A stretch of DNA of 49,804 nucleotides from the NCBI GenBank assembly GCA_937905985.1, contig CALCWC010000121.1, positions 1-49,804 on the forward strand, read 5' to 3'. The position numbers and the translations under genes are program-made. Each line of letters opens with the position of its first letter. Positions within the stretch are counted from its first letter, which is position 1. The DNA is from an uncultured Verrucomicrobiales bacterium (GTDB lineage Bacteria; Verrucomicrobiota; Verrucomicrobiia; Verrucomicrobiales; Akkermansiaceae). Below, piece after piece: positions 6,496 through 15,323 of this stretch. The notes beneath the pieces are model-generated. The model searched no databases. It saw nothing but the letters and a program-made list of their open reading frames with translations, and was not told the DNA's origin.

Positions 6496-7743
6496 ATGGG
6501 AGAAAACCGGATAGGCGTGTACTCGGCATTGCCCGGCAGCGGAACTCCCATCCGCGTGGGAACGTTGTGGAGCGGCGGCAATCGCGGGCGCGAGACCGCC
6601 CGGTTCGAGTACGACTCCGCGTGGATTGCCCACCCGCAGGGCTATGCGCTGGAGCCGGCCCTGCCGCTGGTGCGCGGTGTTCAGTTCACCCCGCGAGGAT
6701 TGTTCGGCAGCATGGCGGATTCCGCGCCTGACCGTTGGGGGCGCACCCTGATGAAGCGGGCGGAGGCTGCGCGCGCACGGGTGGAGGGTGTGCCGCCCCG
6801 CCGCCTTTCAGAGGCAGACTACCTGCTGCGTGTGAACGATGAGGCGCGGCAGGGAGCCCTGCGGTACAGCCAGGATGATGGAGCGAGCTTTTTGGACAAC
6901 GATGTTGCGCGCGCCGTTCCTCCGCTGGTGGAGCTGCGCAGGCTGCAGCATGCTGTGGACAGCACGGTGGAGGACAATCCCACGGATGAGGATTTGCGGC
7001 TGTTGCTGGCTCCCGGTTCATCGCTCGGTGGAGCCTGGCCCAAGGCGTGTGTGCGGGATGAGCGGGGACGTCTCTGCATAGCCAAGTTCTCGCGCGTGGA
7101 CCAGGAGTATGATGTGGTGGCGTGGGAGGCCGTGGCGCTCAGCCTTGCGCGGGCCGCCGGCTTGAACGTGCCGCCCTTCCGCCTGGAGACCCAGCAGGTC
7201 GGCGGCAAACGCCGCCATGTCCTGCTGGTGGAGAAGTTCGACCGAGGCGCGGCCGGGGAACGCATCCCGTACATTTCCGCCATGACCATGCTGGATGCGG
7301 ACGACGGTGAGCGCCGCAGCTACCTGGAGCTGGTGCAGGGTATGCTTCAGCACTGCATCCAGCCCCGGCGCGATTTGCCTGAACTGTGGCGGCGAGTGGC
7401 TTTCAGTCTCATGGTGTCCAATACGGACGACCACTTGCGCAACCACGGGTTCCTGCGCCTGCAACCCGGGGGTTGGGGCCTTTCCCCGCTGTTCGATGTC
7501 AATCCCACCCCGCCGGATGTTTCCCTGCGGGTGTTGACCACCCCGCTCACGCCTGATGGCGGGGATGCAACCCGCGCCGCCCTCATGGAATGTGCAGGGC
7601 AGTTCTATTTGCGCGGGCAAGAAGCCATGGACGCGTGGCGGCAAATCGAACAGGCCGTTGCCGGTTGGCGCACGGTCGCGGCGGGCTTCCGCATTCCCAA
7701 AAGGGAGCAGGAGCGTATGGCCGCAGCCTTTTTCCTTGCCTGA
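6496..7743 (+). CDS. hipA: HipA-like serine/threonine kinase toxin
   Basis: 415 aa, close to E. coli HipA. N-terminal Couple_hipA region (about 1-110), Gly-rich nucleotide loop SSLGGAWPK (about 175-183), catalytic loop NTDDHLRNHGF (about 310-320) and metal-binding FDVNP (about 333-337). All kinase residues look intact, so it is probably active. Known HipA toxins phosphorylate glutamyl-tRNA synthetase and halt growth; the target here is unknown. A GluRS-related gene (gluQ) is in the window but not linked in operon. Confidence 0.88.
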   Translation: MGENRIGVYSALPGSGTPIRVGTLWSGGNRGRETARFEYDSAWIAHPQGYALEPALPLVRGVQFTPRGLFGSMADSAPDRWGRTLMKRAEAARARVEGVPPRRLSEADYLLRVNDEARQGALRYSQDDGASFLDNDVARAVPPLVELRRLQHAVDSTVEDNPTDEDLRLLLAPGSSLGGAWPKACVRDERGRLCIAKFSRVDQEYDVVAWEAVALSLARAAGLNVPPFRLETQQVGGKRRHVLLVEKFDRGAAGERIPYISAMTMLDADDGERRSYLELVQGMLQHCIQPRRDLPELWRRVAFSLMVSNTDDHLRNHGFLRLQPGGWGLSPLFDVNPTPPDVSLRVLTTPLTPDGGDATRAALMECAGQFYLRGQEAMDAWRQIEQAVAGWRTVAAGFRIPKREQERMAAAFFLA

Positions 7744-7764
7744 GCGGGCGGTTGCGCCTACAAT
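7736..7764 (+). promoter_or_regulatory. recQ promoter
   Basis: TTGCCT (7736-7741, overlapping the hipA stop), 17 bp, TACAAT (7759-7764). Exactly 6 bp separate the -10 from the ATG at 7771, so the transcript should start at the start codon. Confidence 0.6.
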
Positions 7765-7770
7765 AGGGGC

Positions 7771-9921
7771 ATGGCGCGTGAGAGCAAGCAACTACCTGAT
7801 ATTCGGGACGCCCTGAGCGACTATTTCGGCTTCGATTCCCTGCGCTCGGGGCAGGACGAGGTGGTGGAGGCCGTGATGGCGGGGCGGGACGCGCTGGCCA
7901 TCATGCCCACGGGCGGCGGCAAGTCCCTCTGCTACCAGCTTCCCGCATTGTGCAGGGAGGGTGTCACCGTGGTGGTTTCCCCGCTCATCGCGCTGATGAA
8001 GGACCAGGTGGACGCGCTGCAGGCGCGCAACATCCCCGCCGCCGCCATCAATTCATCCCTGGGGGATGAGGAGTACCGCCAGGTGATGGCCGCCTTCCGC
8101 CACGGCGAGCTGAAAATCATCTATGTGGCGCCGGAACGCTTCTCGCAGCCGGGCTTCATGAACACGCTGCGCAGCCAGCAGATATCCCTGCTGGCGGTGG
8201 ACGAGGCTCATTGCCTGAGCCAATGGGGGCATGATTTCCGCCCGGACTACCTGCGGCTGGGACGCGCGCGCCGGGAACTGGGCTACCCGCAGACCATCGC
8301 CCTCACCGCCACCGCCACGGAGGCCGTCCGCAACGATATCCTCTCCACTCTGGAGCTGCGCGACCCCGCCGTCATCATCAGCGGCTTTGAACGCCCGAAC
8401 CTGGATTTCAAAATCTCCCGCTGCGACACGCACGACGACAAGTACAAGCGTATCCAGGCGGTGGTGGAACAGTGGAAAACAGGTATCATCTACTGCTCCA
8501 CCCGCAAGAGCGTCATCCGCGTCTTTGAGGAGCTTTCACTCCGCCGTATCAACGCCGTGGCCTACCATGCCGGCATGACCGACGAGGAACGCGAGTTCTC
8601 CCAAAACGCCTTCATTTCCGGCCGTGCAGACGTGGTGGTGGCCACCAACGCTTTCGGCATGGGAATCGACCGCTCGGACGTTCGCTTCGTCATCCATTTC
8701 GACATCCCCGGCAGCGTGGAGGCATACTACCAGGAGGCGGGCAGGGCAGGGCGCGACGGCAAAACCGCCGTGTGCGAGCTGCTCTTCAACCATGTGGACC
8801 TCAAGACGCAGGAGTTCTTCTACGAGGGCAGCAACCCGCCCGTGCAGACCATCCGCATGCTCTACAACCTGCTCTGCCTGCGTTGTGATGCGGAGACGCA
8901 CGAGCTGCTGATGCCCATCGATGCCCTGGCTGCGGAGCTGGACGGAGCCAAGAACTCCATGTCCGTCAGCTCCGCCCTCTCCGTGCTCATCCACGCCGGC
9001 GCCGTATCCCGCTTTGATGTCCCCGGCACCAACACCCGCGGCACCCGCGTCACCGACCCCACCCGCCGCTTTCAGGATTTGGGAATCGACCGTGAGGCGC
9101 TGGAGGAAAAGGCCGCGCGCGACCACGCGAAAATCGATGCCATCACGCGCTACGCCTACAGCAGCGGCTGCCGCCAGAAGTGGATACTGGACTATTTCGG
9201 CGAGACGGGGAGCGCCCCCTGCGGGCATTGCGACCAGTGCCGACCTGCGGAGACCTTGGATGCGGATGAGCTGCAGGATGCGGAAAAGACCATTCTCCTG
9301 AAGGCGCTTTCCGGTGTGGCGAGGGCATCCCGCCGCCTGGCGGACGGCACGTGGGAACCTATCTACGGCAGGGGAAAGATTATGGACATGCTGCGCGGTG
9401 CCAAGAACGCCAACATGCACCGCTTCCTCACGGAACTCTCCACCTACGGCATCCTCCGCGAGCTGACGGATGCCCGCATGAAGGCGCTTTTCCGCGCCAT
9501 GCACGAGGCCGGACTCCTCCAGACCAGCGGCGGGGAGATGCCTCTCGTCACCCTTTCTCCCAAGGGGGACGACGTGATGTACGGCAGGCAGCCTGCCATC
9601 CTCTCACGCGCCGGATGGGCCGCGCCGCAACCCGCCCAGCGCACCGCCGGGCATGCGCGCAACAGGGCTTTTGTCCACGCTTCCTCGCCGGATGAAGAAC
9701 TGCTGGAGCGCCTCAAAGAGCTGCGCCGGGACATAGCCGCGGACCACCGCATCCCCGCCTACCGCGTCATGTCCAACGATGCCCTGGAGAGCCTGGCCAT
9801 GCACAAGCCCACCACTCGTGAGGCCGCCCTGGAGCTCAAGCTCAAGGGCGTGGGCCCGTTCACCGCCAAACGCTACCTTGCACGCTTCACCGCACTCATC
9901 GGGGACTATCTCGGCAAATAA
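7771..9921 (+). CDS. recQ: ATP-dependent DNA helicase RecQ
   Basis: 716 aa. Superfamily 2 helicase: Walker A MPTGGGKS with K51, DEAH box VDEAHCLSQWGHDFRPDY (about 142-159), helicase motif VI QEAGRAGRDG (about 325). The RecQ-C-terminal zinc module is present, with Cys ligands in SSGCRQKW and CGHCDQC (about 466-490), followed by a winged helix and a C-terminal HRDC domain (about 645-716). It unwinds DNA in recombination and fork repair. The predicted mRNA is leaderless. Confidence 0.96.
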   Translation: MARESKQLPDIRDALSDYFGFDSLRSGQDEVVEAVMAGRDALAIMPTGGGKSLCYQLPALCREGVTVVVSPLIALMKDQVDALQARNIPAAAINSSLGDEEYRQVMAAFRHGELKIIYVAPERFSQPGFMNTLRSQQISLLAVDEAHCLSQWGHDFRPDYLRLGRARRELGYPQTIALTATATEAVRNDILSTLELRDPAVIISGFERPNLDFKISRCDTHDDKYKRIQAVVEQWKTGIIYCSTRKSVIRVFEELSLRRINAVAYHAGMTDEEREFSQNAFISGRADVVVATNAFGMGIDRSDVRFVIHFDIPGSVEAYYQEAGRAGRDGKTAVCELLFNHVDLKTQEFFYEGSNPPVQTIRMLYNLLCLRCDAETHELLMPIDALAAELDGAKNSMSVSSALSVLIHAGAVSRFDVPGTNTRGTRVTDPTRRFQDLGIDREALEEKAARDHAKIDAITRYAYSSGCRQKWILDYFGETGSAPCGHCDQCRPAETLDADELQDAEKTILLKALSGVARASRRLADGTWEPIYGRGKIMDMLRGAKNANMHRFLTELSTYGILRELTDARMKALFRAMHEAGLLQTSGGEMPLVTLSPKGDDVMYGRQPAILSRAGWAAPQPAQRTAGHARNRAFVHASSPDEELLERLKELRRDIAADHRIPAYRVMSNDALESLAMHKPTTREAALELKLKGVGPFTAKRYLARFTALIGDYLGK

Positions 9922-9946
9922 CTCGCGGCGCGGTCGCATTTCACTG

Positions 9947-9975
9947 TTGACGCGCCGCCGTGCCTCTGGTACACT
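9947..9975 (+). promoter_or_regulatory. Promoter of the oadA-like gene
   Basis: TTGACG (9947-9952), 17 bp, TACACT (9970-9975). The 5' leader would be about 40 nt. Confidence 0.65.
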
Positions 9976-10023
9976 CTCCTCTAATACCGCGCATGCGGCA
10001 GTCAATTTATCAACAATACATAT

Positions 10024-11538
10024 ATGACACCTGCAACATTCAATTGCACCGTACTCCGCGACGGCCACCAGTCCCTGGCCGCCACCCGTATGTCCACCGA
10101 GCAGATGCTCGAAATCGCGCCCATCCTGGACACCATGGGCTTCTCCGCCCTGGAAACCTGGGGCGGCGCGTCCATTGACGCCGGCCTGCGCTTCCTGGGC
10201 GAGCTGCCGTTCGACCGCCTGGACACGCTGAAGCGCCTGGCTCCCAAGACCCCGCACATGATGCTGCTGCGCGGCCAGAACATGGTGGGCTACACCAACT
10301 ACGCGGACGACGTGGTGGAAGCCTTTGTGAAGATGAGCGCCAAGCACGGCATGAACATCTTCCGTATCTTCGACTGCCTCAACGACCCGGAGAACATGCG
10401 CACCTCCATCCGCGCCGCCAAGGAGGCCGGATGCACCGCCCACGGCACCATCTGCTACACCACCTCTCCCGTCCACAACCTGGAATACTTCGCCAAGCTG
10501 GGCAAGAAGATTGCCGAGATGGGCGCGGACGGTATCGTCATCAAGGACATGGCCGGCCTGATTCCCCCCAGTGAGACCGCCAAGCTGGTGGAGACCCTCA
10601 AGAAGGAGGTGGGCCTGCCCGTGTGGATCCACACGCACGAGACCGCCGGTCTGGGCGCCGCCACCTATGTGGCCGGCATCAATGCCGGTGCGGATGCCGT
10701 GGACGTGTCCATTTCCCCGTTTGCCAACGGCACGGGCCAGCCGGACTGCATGCGCATGCTCGCCCTGCTCAACGGGTACGACCGCTGCCCGGTGGTGGCG
10801 GACGACTTCCGCGACAAGCTCACCAAGATTTCCGGCATGCTCCAGCCCGTCTACGAGAGCCTTTCCCGCTTCACCAACCACCGCAACGAGATTGTCAACA
10901 GCGATACGCTGCGCTACCAGGTGCCCGGCGGCATGCTCTCCAACTTCCGCAACCAGCTCAAGGAGATGAACATGACCGACAAGTTCGAGGAGGTGTTCGC
11001 GGAAATCCCCGTGGTTCGCAAGGCCCTGGGCTGGATTCCGCTGGTCACCCCCACCTCCCAGATTGTGGGCGTGCAGGCCATGATGAACGTCAAGTTCGGC
11101 CGCTGGAAGAACATCACCCCGCAGTGCGCGGACGTGGCGCTCGGCTACTACGGCCACACCCCCGCCCCCGTGGACCCCGAACTCCAGGCCCTCTGCGCCA
11201 AGAAGATGGGCAAGGACCCCATCACCTGCCGCCCCGCCGACCTCATCAAGCCCGGCATGCAGGATCTGCGCGACAAGCTTACCGCCAAGGGTATCCCCGC
11301 CACGGACGAGAACTGCGTGATCTACGCCATGTTCCCGCAGCAGCTTGAGGACTACTACGCCGGCAAGCGCCCGGAGCCCCCCACCGCTCCCGCCAAGCCC
11401 GCAGCCCCCGCCAAGCAGGAGAACTACGGCGCTCCCGTCGCCCTCTCCTCCGTTGGCGTCTCTGCCGCCATCTCCGGCCGCCAGATGAAGCTCAACATCC
11501 TCGGCAAGGTCTACGACGTCCAAATCGAGGAGGTGTAA
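10024..11538 (+). CDS. oadA: Oxaloacetate decarboxylase / carboxyltransferase alpha subunit lacking the biotin domain
   Basis: 504 aa. HMGL-like TIM barrel with LRDGHQS (D13), HTHET metal ligands (about 202-206) and the carbamylated-lysine segment IKDMAGL (about 173-179), followed by the PYC/OADA domain. It transfers CO2 between biotin and pyruvate/oxaloacetate. After a Pro/Ala linker (PPTAPAKPAAPAKQ) the chain ends at KLNILGKVYDVQIEEV, where a biotinyl domain would begin; there is no EAMKM motif. A separate biotin carrier, not in this window, must exist, as in the 5S subunit of transcarboxylase. A strong terminator follows, so it is monocistronic. Confidence 0.88.
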   Translation: MTPATFNCTVLRDGHQSLAATRMSTEQMLEIAPILDTMGFSALETWGGASIDAGLRFLGELPFDRLDTLKRLAPKTPHMMLLRGQNMVGYTNYADDVVEAFVKMSAKHGMNIFRIFDCLNDPENMRTSIRAAKEAGCTAHGTICYTTSPVHNLEYFAKLGKKIAEMGADGIVIKDMAGLIPPSETAKLVETLKKEVGLPVWIHTHETAGLGAATYVAGINAGADAVDVSISPFANGTGQPDCMRMLALLNGYDRCPVVADDFRDKLTKISGMLQPVYESLSRFTNHRNEIVNSDTLRYQVPGGMLSNFRNQLKEMNMTDKFEEVFAEIPVVRKALGWIPLVTPTSQIVGVQAMMNVKFGRWKNITPQCADVALGYYGHTPAPVDPELQALCAKKMGKDPITCRPADLIKPGMQDLRDKLTAKGIPATDENCVIYAMFPQQLEDYYAGKRPEPPTAPAKPAAPAKQENYGAPVALSSVGVSAAISGRQMKLNILGKVYDVQIEEV

Positions 11539-11560
11539 GACACCGGGACCTCCCGTTTTC

Positions 11561-11594
11561 AAAGCCCGCCAGGCCTCTCGCTTGGCGGGCTTTT
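11561..11594 (+). terminator. Rho-independent terminator after oadA
   Basis: AAAGCCCGCCA (11561-11571) pairs with TGGCGGGCTTT (11583-11593), closed by a short loop and ending in T residues. It begins 22 bp after the stop. Confidence 0.85.
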
Positions 11595-11693
11595 GCTGCA
11601 CTTTCCCCCATGGAGCCGCAGATTTTTTTGCCGCTTTTTTTTCATTTTCCTTCAGCATTTTTCCGATTGAGTGCTTAATGGGGATAGAGTACA

Positions 11694-12956
11694 ATGAAAA
11701 CGGCCATGAAATACGCTATGATCACCGCTGCCTTTGCCGTAGCCGCCATGGGACAATCCCTAGCGGAAGATACCGGGAGCATCAACATACCCGTGCTTCA
11801 AGACACCGCTGCGCGTGGTGATGCCGAAGCCCAGAACGAATTGGGTACACGCTATGCGCAGGGCCATGGCGTGACGAAGAATTTGGATATAGCCGCCATG
11901 TGGTACCGCAAGGCGGCAGAGCAGGGGTTCTCAGAGGCCCAGCTCAACCTCGGTGCCGCCTATTGCTATGGAGAAGGCGTGCCCAAGGATTCGCAGGAAG
12001 GAATCAAGTGGATTCGCAAGGCTGCGGAGCAGGGGCTGCCCCAGGCCCAGCATGCATTGGGTGTCATCTACACACTGGGCGACGGCGTGTCCAAGGATCC
12101 GCAGGAAGGCGCCAAGTGGATTCGCAAGGCCGCCGAGCAGGGGGTGGCCGCAGCCCAGCTCATCCTGGGTTCCGCCCATCGCACGGGCGACGGCGTGCCC
12201 AAGGATTCGCAGGAGGCGGCCAAGTGGATTCGCAAGGCCGCGGAGCAGGGAAACGATGCTGCCCAGCTCGGTTTGGGTGTGCTCTATATGCAGGGGGAAG
12301 GCGTGCCCAAGGATCCGCAGGAAGGAATCAAGTGGATTCGCAAGGCCGCGGAACAAGGGCTGGCCGGGGCGCAAAGCGCCCTCGGAATGGCGTACGATGA
12401 TGGCTGTGGCGTGGAAAAGAACGTTCAGAAAGCCCTTGCGTGGTACCGCAAGGCTGTGGAGCAAGGGGATGCAGAGGCGCAGTTCGCCCTCGCTACCCAT
12501 TACTTTGATGGCGAGGGCGTGCCCCGGAACCCGCAGGAAGGCTTCAGGTTGATGCATTTGGCCGCGGAGCAGGGGCTGCCCGGAGCCCAGAGCGCAATCG
12601 GTCAAGCATACGACAACGGCTATGGCGTGGACAAGAACGCCCAGGAAGCTTTTGCGTGGTACCGCAAGGCTGCCGAGCAGGGAGAGGCTGAGGCGCAGTT
12701 CCGTCTCGGCATCCACTATCATTTGGGCGAGGGTGTTCCACAGAATTACCAGGAAGCCGTCAAGTGGATTCGCCTGGCTGCGGAGCAGGGGTATGCCGAT
12801 GCCCAGTATTGCCTGGCCGTGTACTACATACAAGGCTGCGGCGTGGAGCAGGATAAGCGGCATGGTGCCGAATTGTTGCTCAAGGCTGCGGAAAACGGCA
12901 GCCAAAAGGCCATCGACCTTGTGAAGGAGTTGGAAAAGGCCGGAGGGAACCAATGA
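11694..12956 (+). CDS. Secreted Sel1-repeat protein
   Basis: 420 aa. Signal peptide (AAFAVAAMGQSLA, about 10-24) then ten 36-residue Sel1 (TPR-like) repeats and a short tail. Each repeat has the AQxxLGxxYxxGxGVxKxxQEAxKW pattern and ends in (W)I/YRKAAEQG. Such solenoids bind proteins in the periplasm or at the surface; no partner can be named. At DNA level repeats 2-5 are nearly identical over 108-bp periods, so copy number may vary between strains. Preceded by the oadA terminator, so it has its own promoter. Confidence 0.93.
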   Translation: MKTAMKYAMITAAFAVAAMGQSLAEDTGSINIPVLQDTAARGDAEAQNELGTRYAQGHGVTKNLDIAAMWYRKAAEQGFSEAQLNLGAAYCYGEGVPKDSQEGIKWIRKAAEQGLPQAQHALGVIYTLGDGVSKDPQEGAKWIRKAAEQGVAAAQLILGSAHRTGDGVPKDSQEAAKWIRKAAEQGNDAAQLGLGVLYMQGEGVPKDPQEGIKWIRKAAEQGLAGAQSALGMAYDDGCGVEKNVQKALAWYRKAVEQGDAEAQFALATHYFDGEGVPRNPQEGFRLMHLAAEQGLPGAQSAIGQAYDNGYGVDKNAQEAFAWYRKAAEQGEAEAQFRLGIHYHLGEGVPQNYQEAVKWIRLAAEQGYADAQYCLAVYYIQGCGVEQDKRHGAELLLKAAENGSQKAIDLVKELEKAGGNQ

Positions 12957-13077
12957 TTGGCGGCAACAGGGGGATGGCCGAAACCTGTAAATCCTGAATA
13001 TTTGTTGATTTTCAGGAGAAATTTCGTTCAGGGTAACAAAGGGCGTGCCCTCGCGCGCGCCCAACGCGCGATTATGC

Positions 13078-13107
13078 TTGCAATCAGCGGGCGGCGCGTG
13101 GTAAATT
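13078..13107 (+). promoter_or_regulatory. Likely promoter of the ABCG operon
   Basis: TTGCAA (13078-13083), 18 bp, TAAATT (13102-13107), 14 bp before the ATG at 13122. Confidence 0.45.
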
Positions 13108-13121
13108 ATTCTTAATCTGTC

Positions 13122-14846
13122 ATGTTGGAAGCACGCAACATCTGTCTGGAGGTGGAAGGAGAGGAGGAACCCCTCTTCCTTCTCAATGATATCAACTTCT
13201 GCGTCCCCAAGGGCCATTTCATGGCCATCGTGGGACCGTCTGGCTGCGGCAAGACCACGCTGCTCAAGTCCATTGCCGGCATCATGGCCACCACGTCCGG
13301 CTCCTTCATCTGGCAGGGGCGCGATTTGGCGGAGGATGGCGACTTCAAATCCTATGAGATAGGCTATGTTCCGCAGTTCAGCATTGCGTACGACGAGTTG
13401 ACGGTGGATGAGAGCATCGAGTGCGCCGCCCGCCTGCGCGTGAAGGGCGATGAGGACGAAATCAACGACCTCATCGATTCCGTGCTGGAGGAAACCGGGT
13501 TGGCGGAGATTGCAGACCGTCAGGTGAAGCGCCTTTCCGGCGGCCAGAAGCGCCGCCTTTCGCTGGCCATGGAGCTGGTTTCCAGTCCCCGCATCCTGCT
13601 GTGCGACGAGGTGACGAGCGGGCTTGACCCGCGCTCCGAGCAGGAGATTGTGGAGCTGCTGCACAATCTGAGCCGCAAGGATGGCCGCATTGTCATTTCC
13701 GTGACCCACAGCCTGGCGCAGCTGGACCTGTACGACAGCATCATGGTGCTGGTGAAGGGCAACCTGGCCTACCACGGCTCCCCCAATACCATGATTCACT
13801 ACTTTGGCGTGCCTCATGTGGAGGACGTCTACCCGCAGCTCGGCCTCCGCGAGCCGGTGGAATGGAGCCGCAGCTGGCTCAAGCACCGCAGCGACTACTA
13901 CCGCCGCATGGAGATGGAACATCTGGAGAAGTACCGCCAGATGGGGGTGGATCCCCCGCCCGCAGTGGAGGAGGACGACGAGGAGGAAGAGGACACGCCC
14001 TCCTTCCTCTGCCAGTTCTTCAACCTGCTGAAGCGCCGTTTCACCATCCTGATGCGCGACCGCACGCAGCTGGTGCTGCAGCTGGCCATGATTATCGTCT
14101 TCCCCATCCTGGTGGCGCTGTTCTCCAGCAAGGGGCAGGAGCAGCTGCATAACCTCACGGACCAGGCCAGCAACGACATCGCGGCCGAGGTGCAGCAGCA
14201 GCAGAGCATTGCCGAAACCCGCGCCAAGGTGGGTTCCGCGCAATCCGGCATCATCATGTTCGAGGTCATCCTGCTGGGGCTGATGGGCTCCAACAACTCA
14301 TCCCGCGAGATTGCCGGCGAGCGCCTCATCATGGAAAAGGAGAAGTTCGGCGGCACCAAGACCTCCGCGTACATCACCTCCAAGCTGGTGTACCTGGCGG
14401 TGCTGGTGCTGGTGCAGAGCCTCTGGATGTACCTCTTTGTGCAGTATTTCTGGCCGCTACGCGGCGACACCTTCAACCATCTGGGCTTCCTGCTGCTGGC
14501 CAACGCGGCCATGACCACCGTGTGCCTGGGCATCTCCGCCAACTGCAAGAACCCGGACCAGGCGTCCCTGTTGAGCATTTACCTGGTGGGCTTCCAGTTG
14601 CCGCTTTCCGGTGCGGTGCTGGCTCTGCCCACCATGATTGAGAGCATCACCCAGCCGTTCATCTCCGCCTACTGGGCCTGGAGCGGCAGCGTGATGGGCC
14701 TGGACAACGATGTGCTCAAGGCCGTCAACGGCATTGTGCAGACCTCGTTCTCCCCCATCTCCCTGTGCCACTGGGTGCTCATCGCGCATATCATCGTGGG
14801 CATCGCCCTGGCGTACATCGGCGCCAAGCGTGAACGCTGGGAGTGA
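13122..14846 (+). CDS. ABC transporter, ATPase fused to ABC-2 permease (ABCG-like half-transporter)
   Basis: 574 aa. The N-terminal ATPase has Walker A GPSGCGKTT (about 36-44), signature LSGGQKRRLSLA (about 138-149) and Walker B ILLCDEVTSGLDP (about 158-170). After an acidic linker (EEDDEEEED, about 286-294) comes an ABC2_membrane domain with about six TM helices. Domain order (ATPase first) is that of the ABCG/White half-transporters, which work as dimers; the cargo is unknown. It heads an operon with two envelope proteins and gluQ. Confidence 0.9.
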   Translation: MLEARNICLEVEGEEEPLFLLNDINFCVPKGHFMAIVGPSGCGKTTLLKSIAGIMATTSGSFIWQGRDLAEDGDFKSYEIGYVPQFSIAYDELTVDESIECAARLRVKGDEDEINDLIDSVLEETGLAEIADRQVKRLSGGQKRRLSLAMELVSSPRILLCDEVTSGLDPRSEQEIVELLHNLSRKDGRIVISVTHSLAQLDLYDSIMVLVKGNLAYHGSPNTMIHYFGVPHVEDVYPQLGLREPVEWSRSWLKHRSDYYRRMEMEHLEKYRQMGVDPPPAVEEDDEEEEDTPSFLCQFFNLLKRRFTILMRDRTQLVLQLAMIIVFPILVALFSSKGQEQLHNLTDQASNDIAAEVQQQQSIAETRAKVGSAQSGIIMFEVILLGLMGSNNSSREIAGERLIMEKEKFGGTKTSAYITSKLVYLAVLVLVQSLWMYLFVQYFWPLRGDTFNHLGFLLLANAAMTTVCLGISANCKNPDQASLLSIYLVGFQLPLSGAVLALPTMIESITQPFISAYWAWSGSVMGLDNDVLKAVNGIVQTSFSPISLCHWVLIAHIIVGIALAYIGAKRERWE

Positions 14847-14885
14847 TAACGACAACCTTGGAAACACATTACCCCATTTCAATAT

Positions 14886-15323
14886 ATGGCAAGACGCAAA
14901 AGCAAAGGAAACAAGAAAGGCGTGAACCCCACCGCCGTGATCATCGGCGCGGTGGCGGCTGTGCTGCTGGGCATCCTGGCCTTCGCCGGTGGCGGCTCCA
15001 AGCGCGTGGCTGACAACAACTCGCGTAATTTCAGCATTGCAGACTACCGCACGGATGCTTCCCGCTACACCAACAACCGCTACTCCATAGAGGGCAGGGT
15101 GGAGAACATCGAAACTCTCGGCAACGACCGCCTCATCGCCATTTCCATCCCCGGCAACAACCAGGAGCGCCTGCCCCTGCTGGTGCGCAGCGGTGTGGCG
15201 CAAGGCGTGAACCTGACGCGCGGCGACAGCTTCCTCTTCGAGGTGGAATGCTGCACCGGGCATGACGACAACCAGAAGGAAATCAAAGGCGTGCTTGTGG
15301 TGCGCCGCGTGGAGACCAAGTGA
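14886..15323 (+). CDS. Membrane-anchored protein of unknown function (possible OB-like fold)
   Basis: 145 aa. Lys/Arg-rich start (MARRKSKGNKKG), one TM helix (about 16-34), then an exported domain of alternating strands: YSIEGRVENIETLG, DRLIAISIPG, LPLLVRSGV, DSFLFEVEC, KGVLVVRRVE. The strand pattern and small size recall an OB fold, but no motif proves it. It lies 39 bp after the ABC gene and its stop overlaps the next ATG by one base, so it belongs to that operon. Confidence 0.75.
   Translation: MARRKSKGNKKGVNPTAVIIGAVAAVLLGILAFAGGGSKRVADNNSRNFSIADYRTDASRYTNNRYSIEGRVENIETLGNDRLIAISIPGNNQERLPLLVRSGVAQGVNLTRGDSFLFEVECCTGHDDNQKEIKGVLVVRRVETK

Noticed and set aside
9604..11694. 696-aa minus-strand open frame over oadA
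   Set aside because: Antisense of a highly codon-biased gene, with a Gly/His/Leu/Val-rich product and no motif.
11964..12800. Regular repeats resembling a CRISPR array
   Set aside because: The 108-bp period equals 36 codons, and the repeats encode Sel1 motifs without spacers. No cas gene is in the window.
11931..14243. 770-aa minus-strand open frame over the Sel1 and ABC genes
   Set aside because: Its apparent repeats are only the antisense of the Sel1 repeats.
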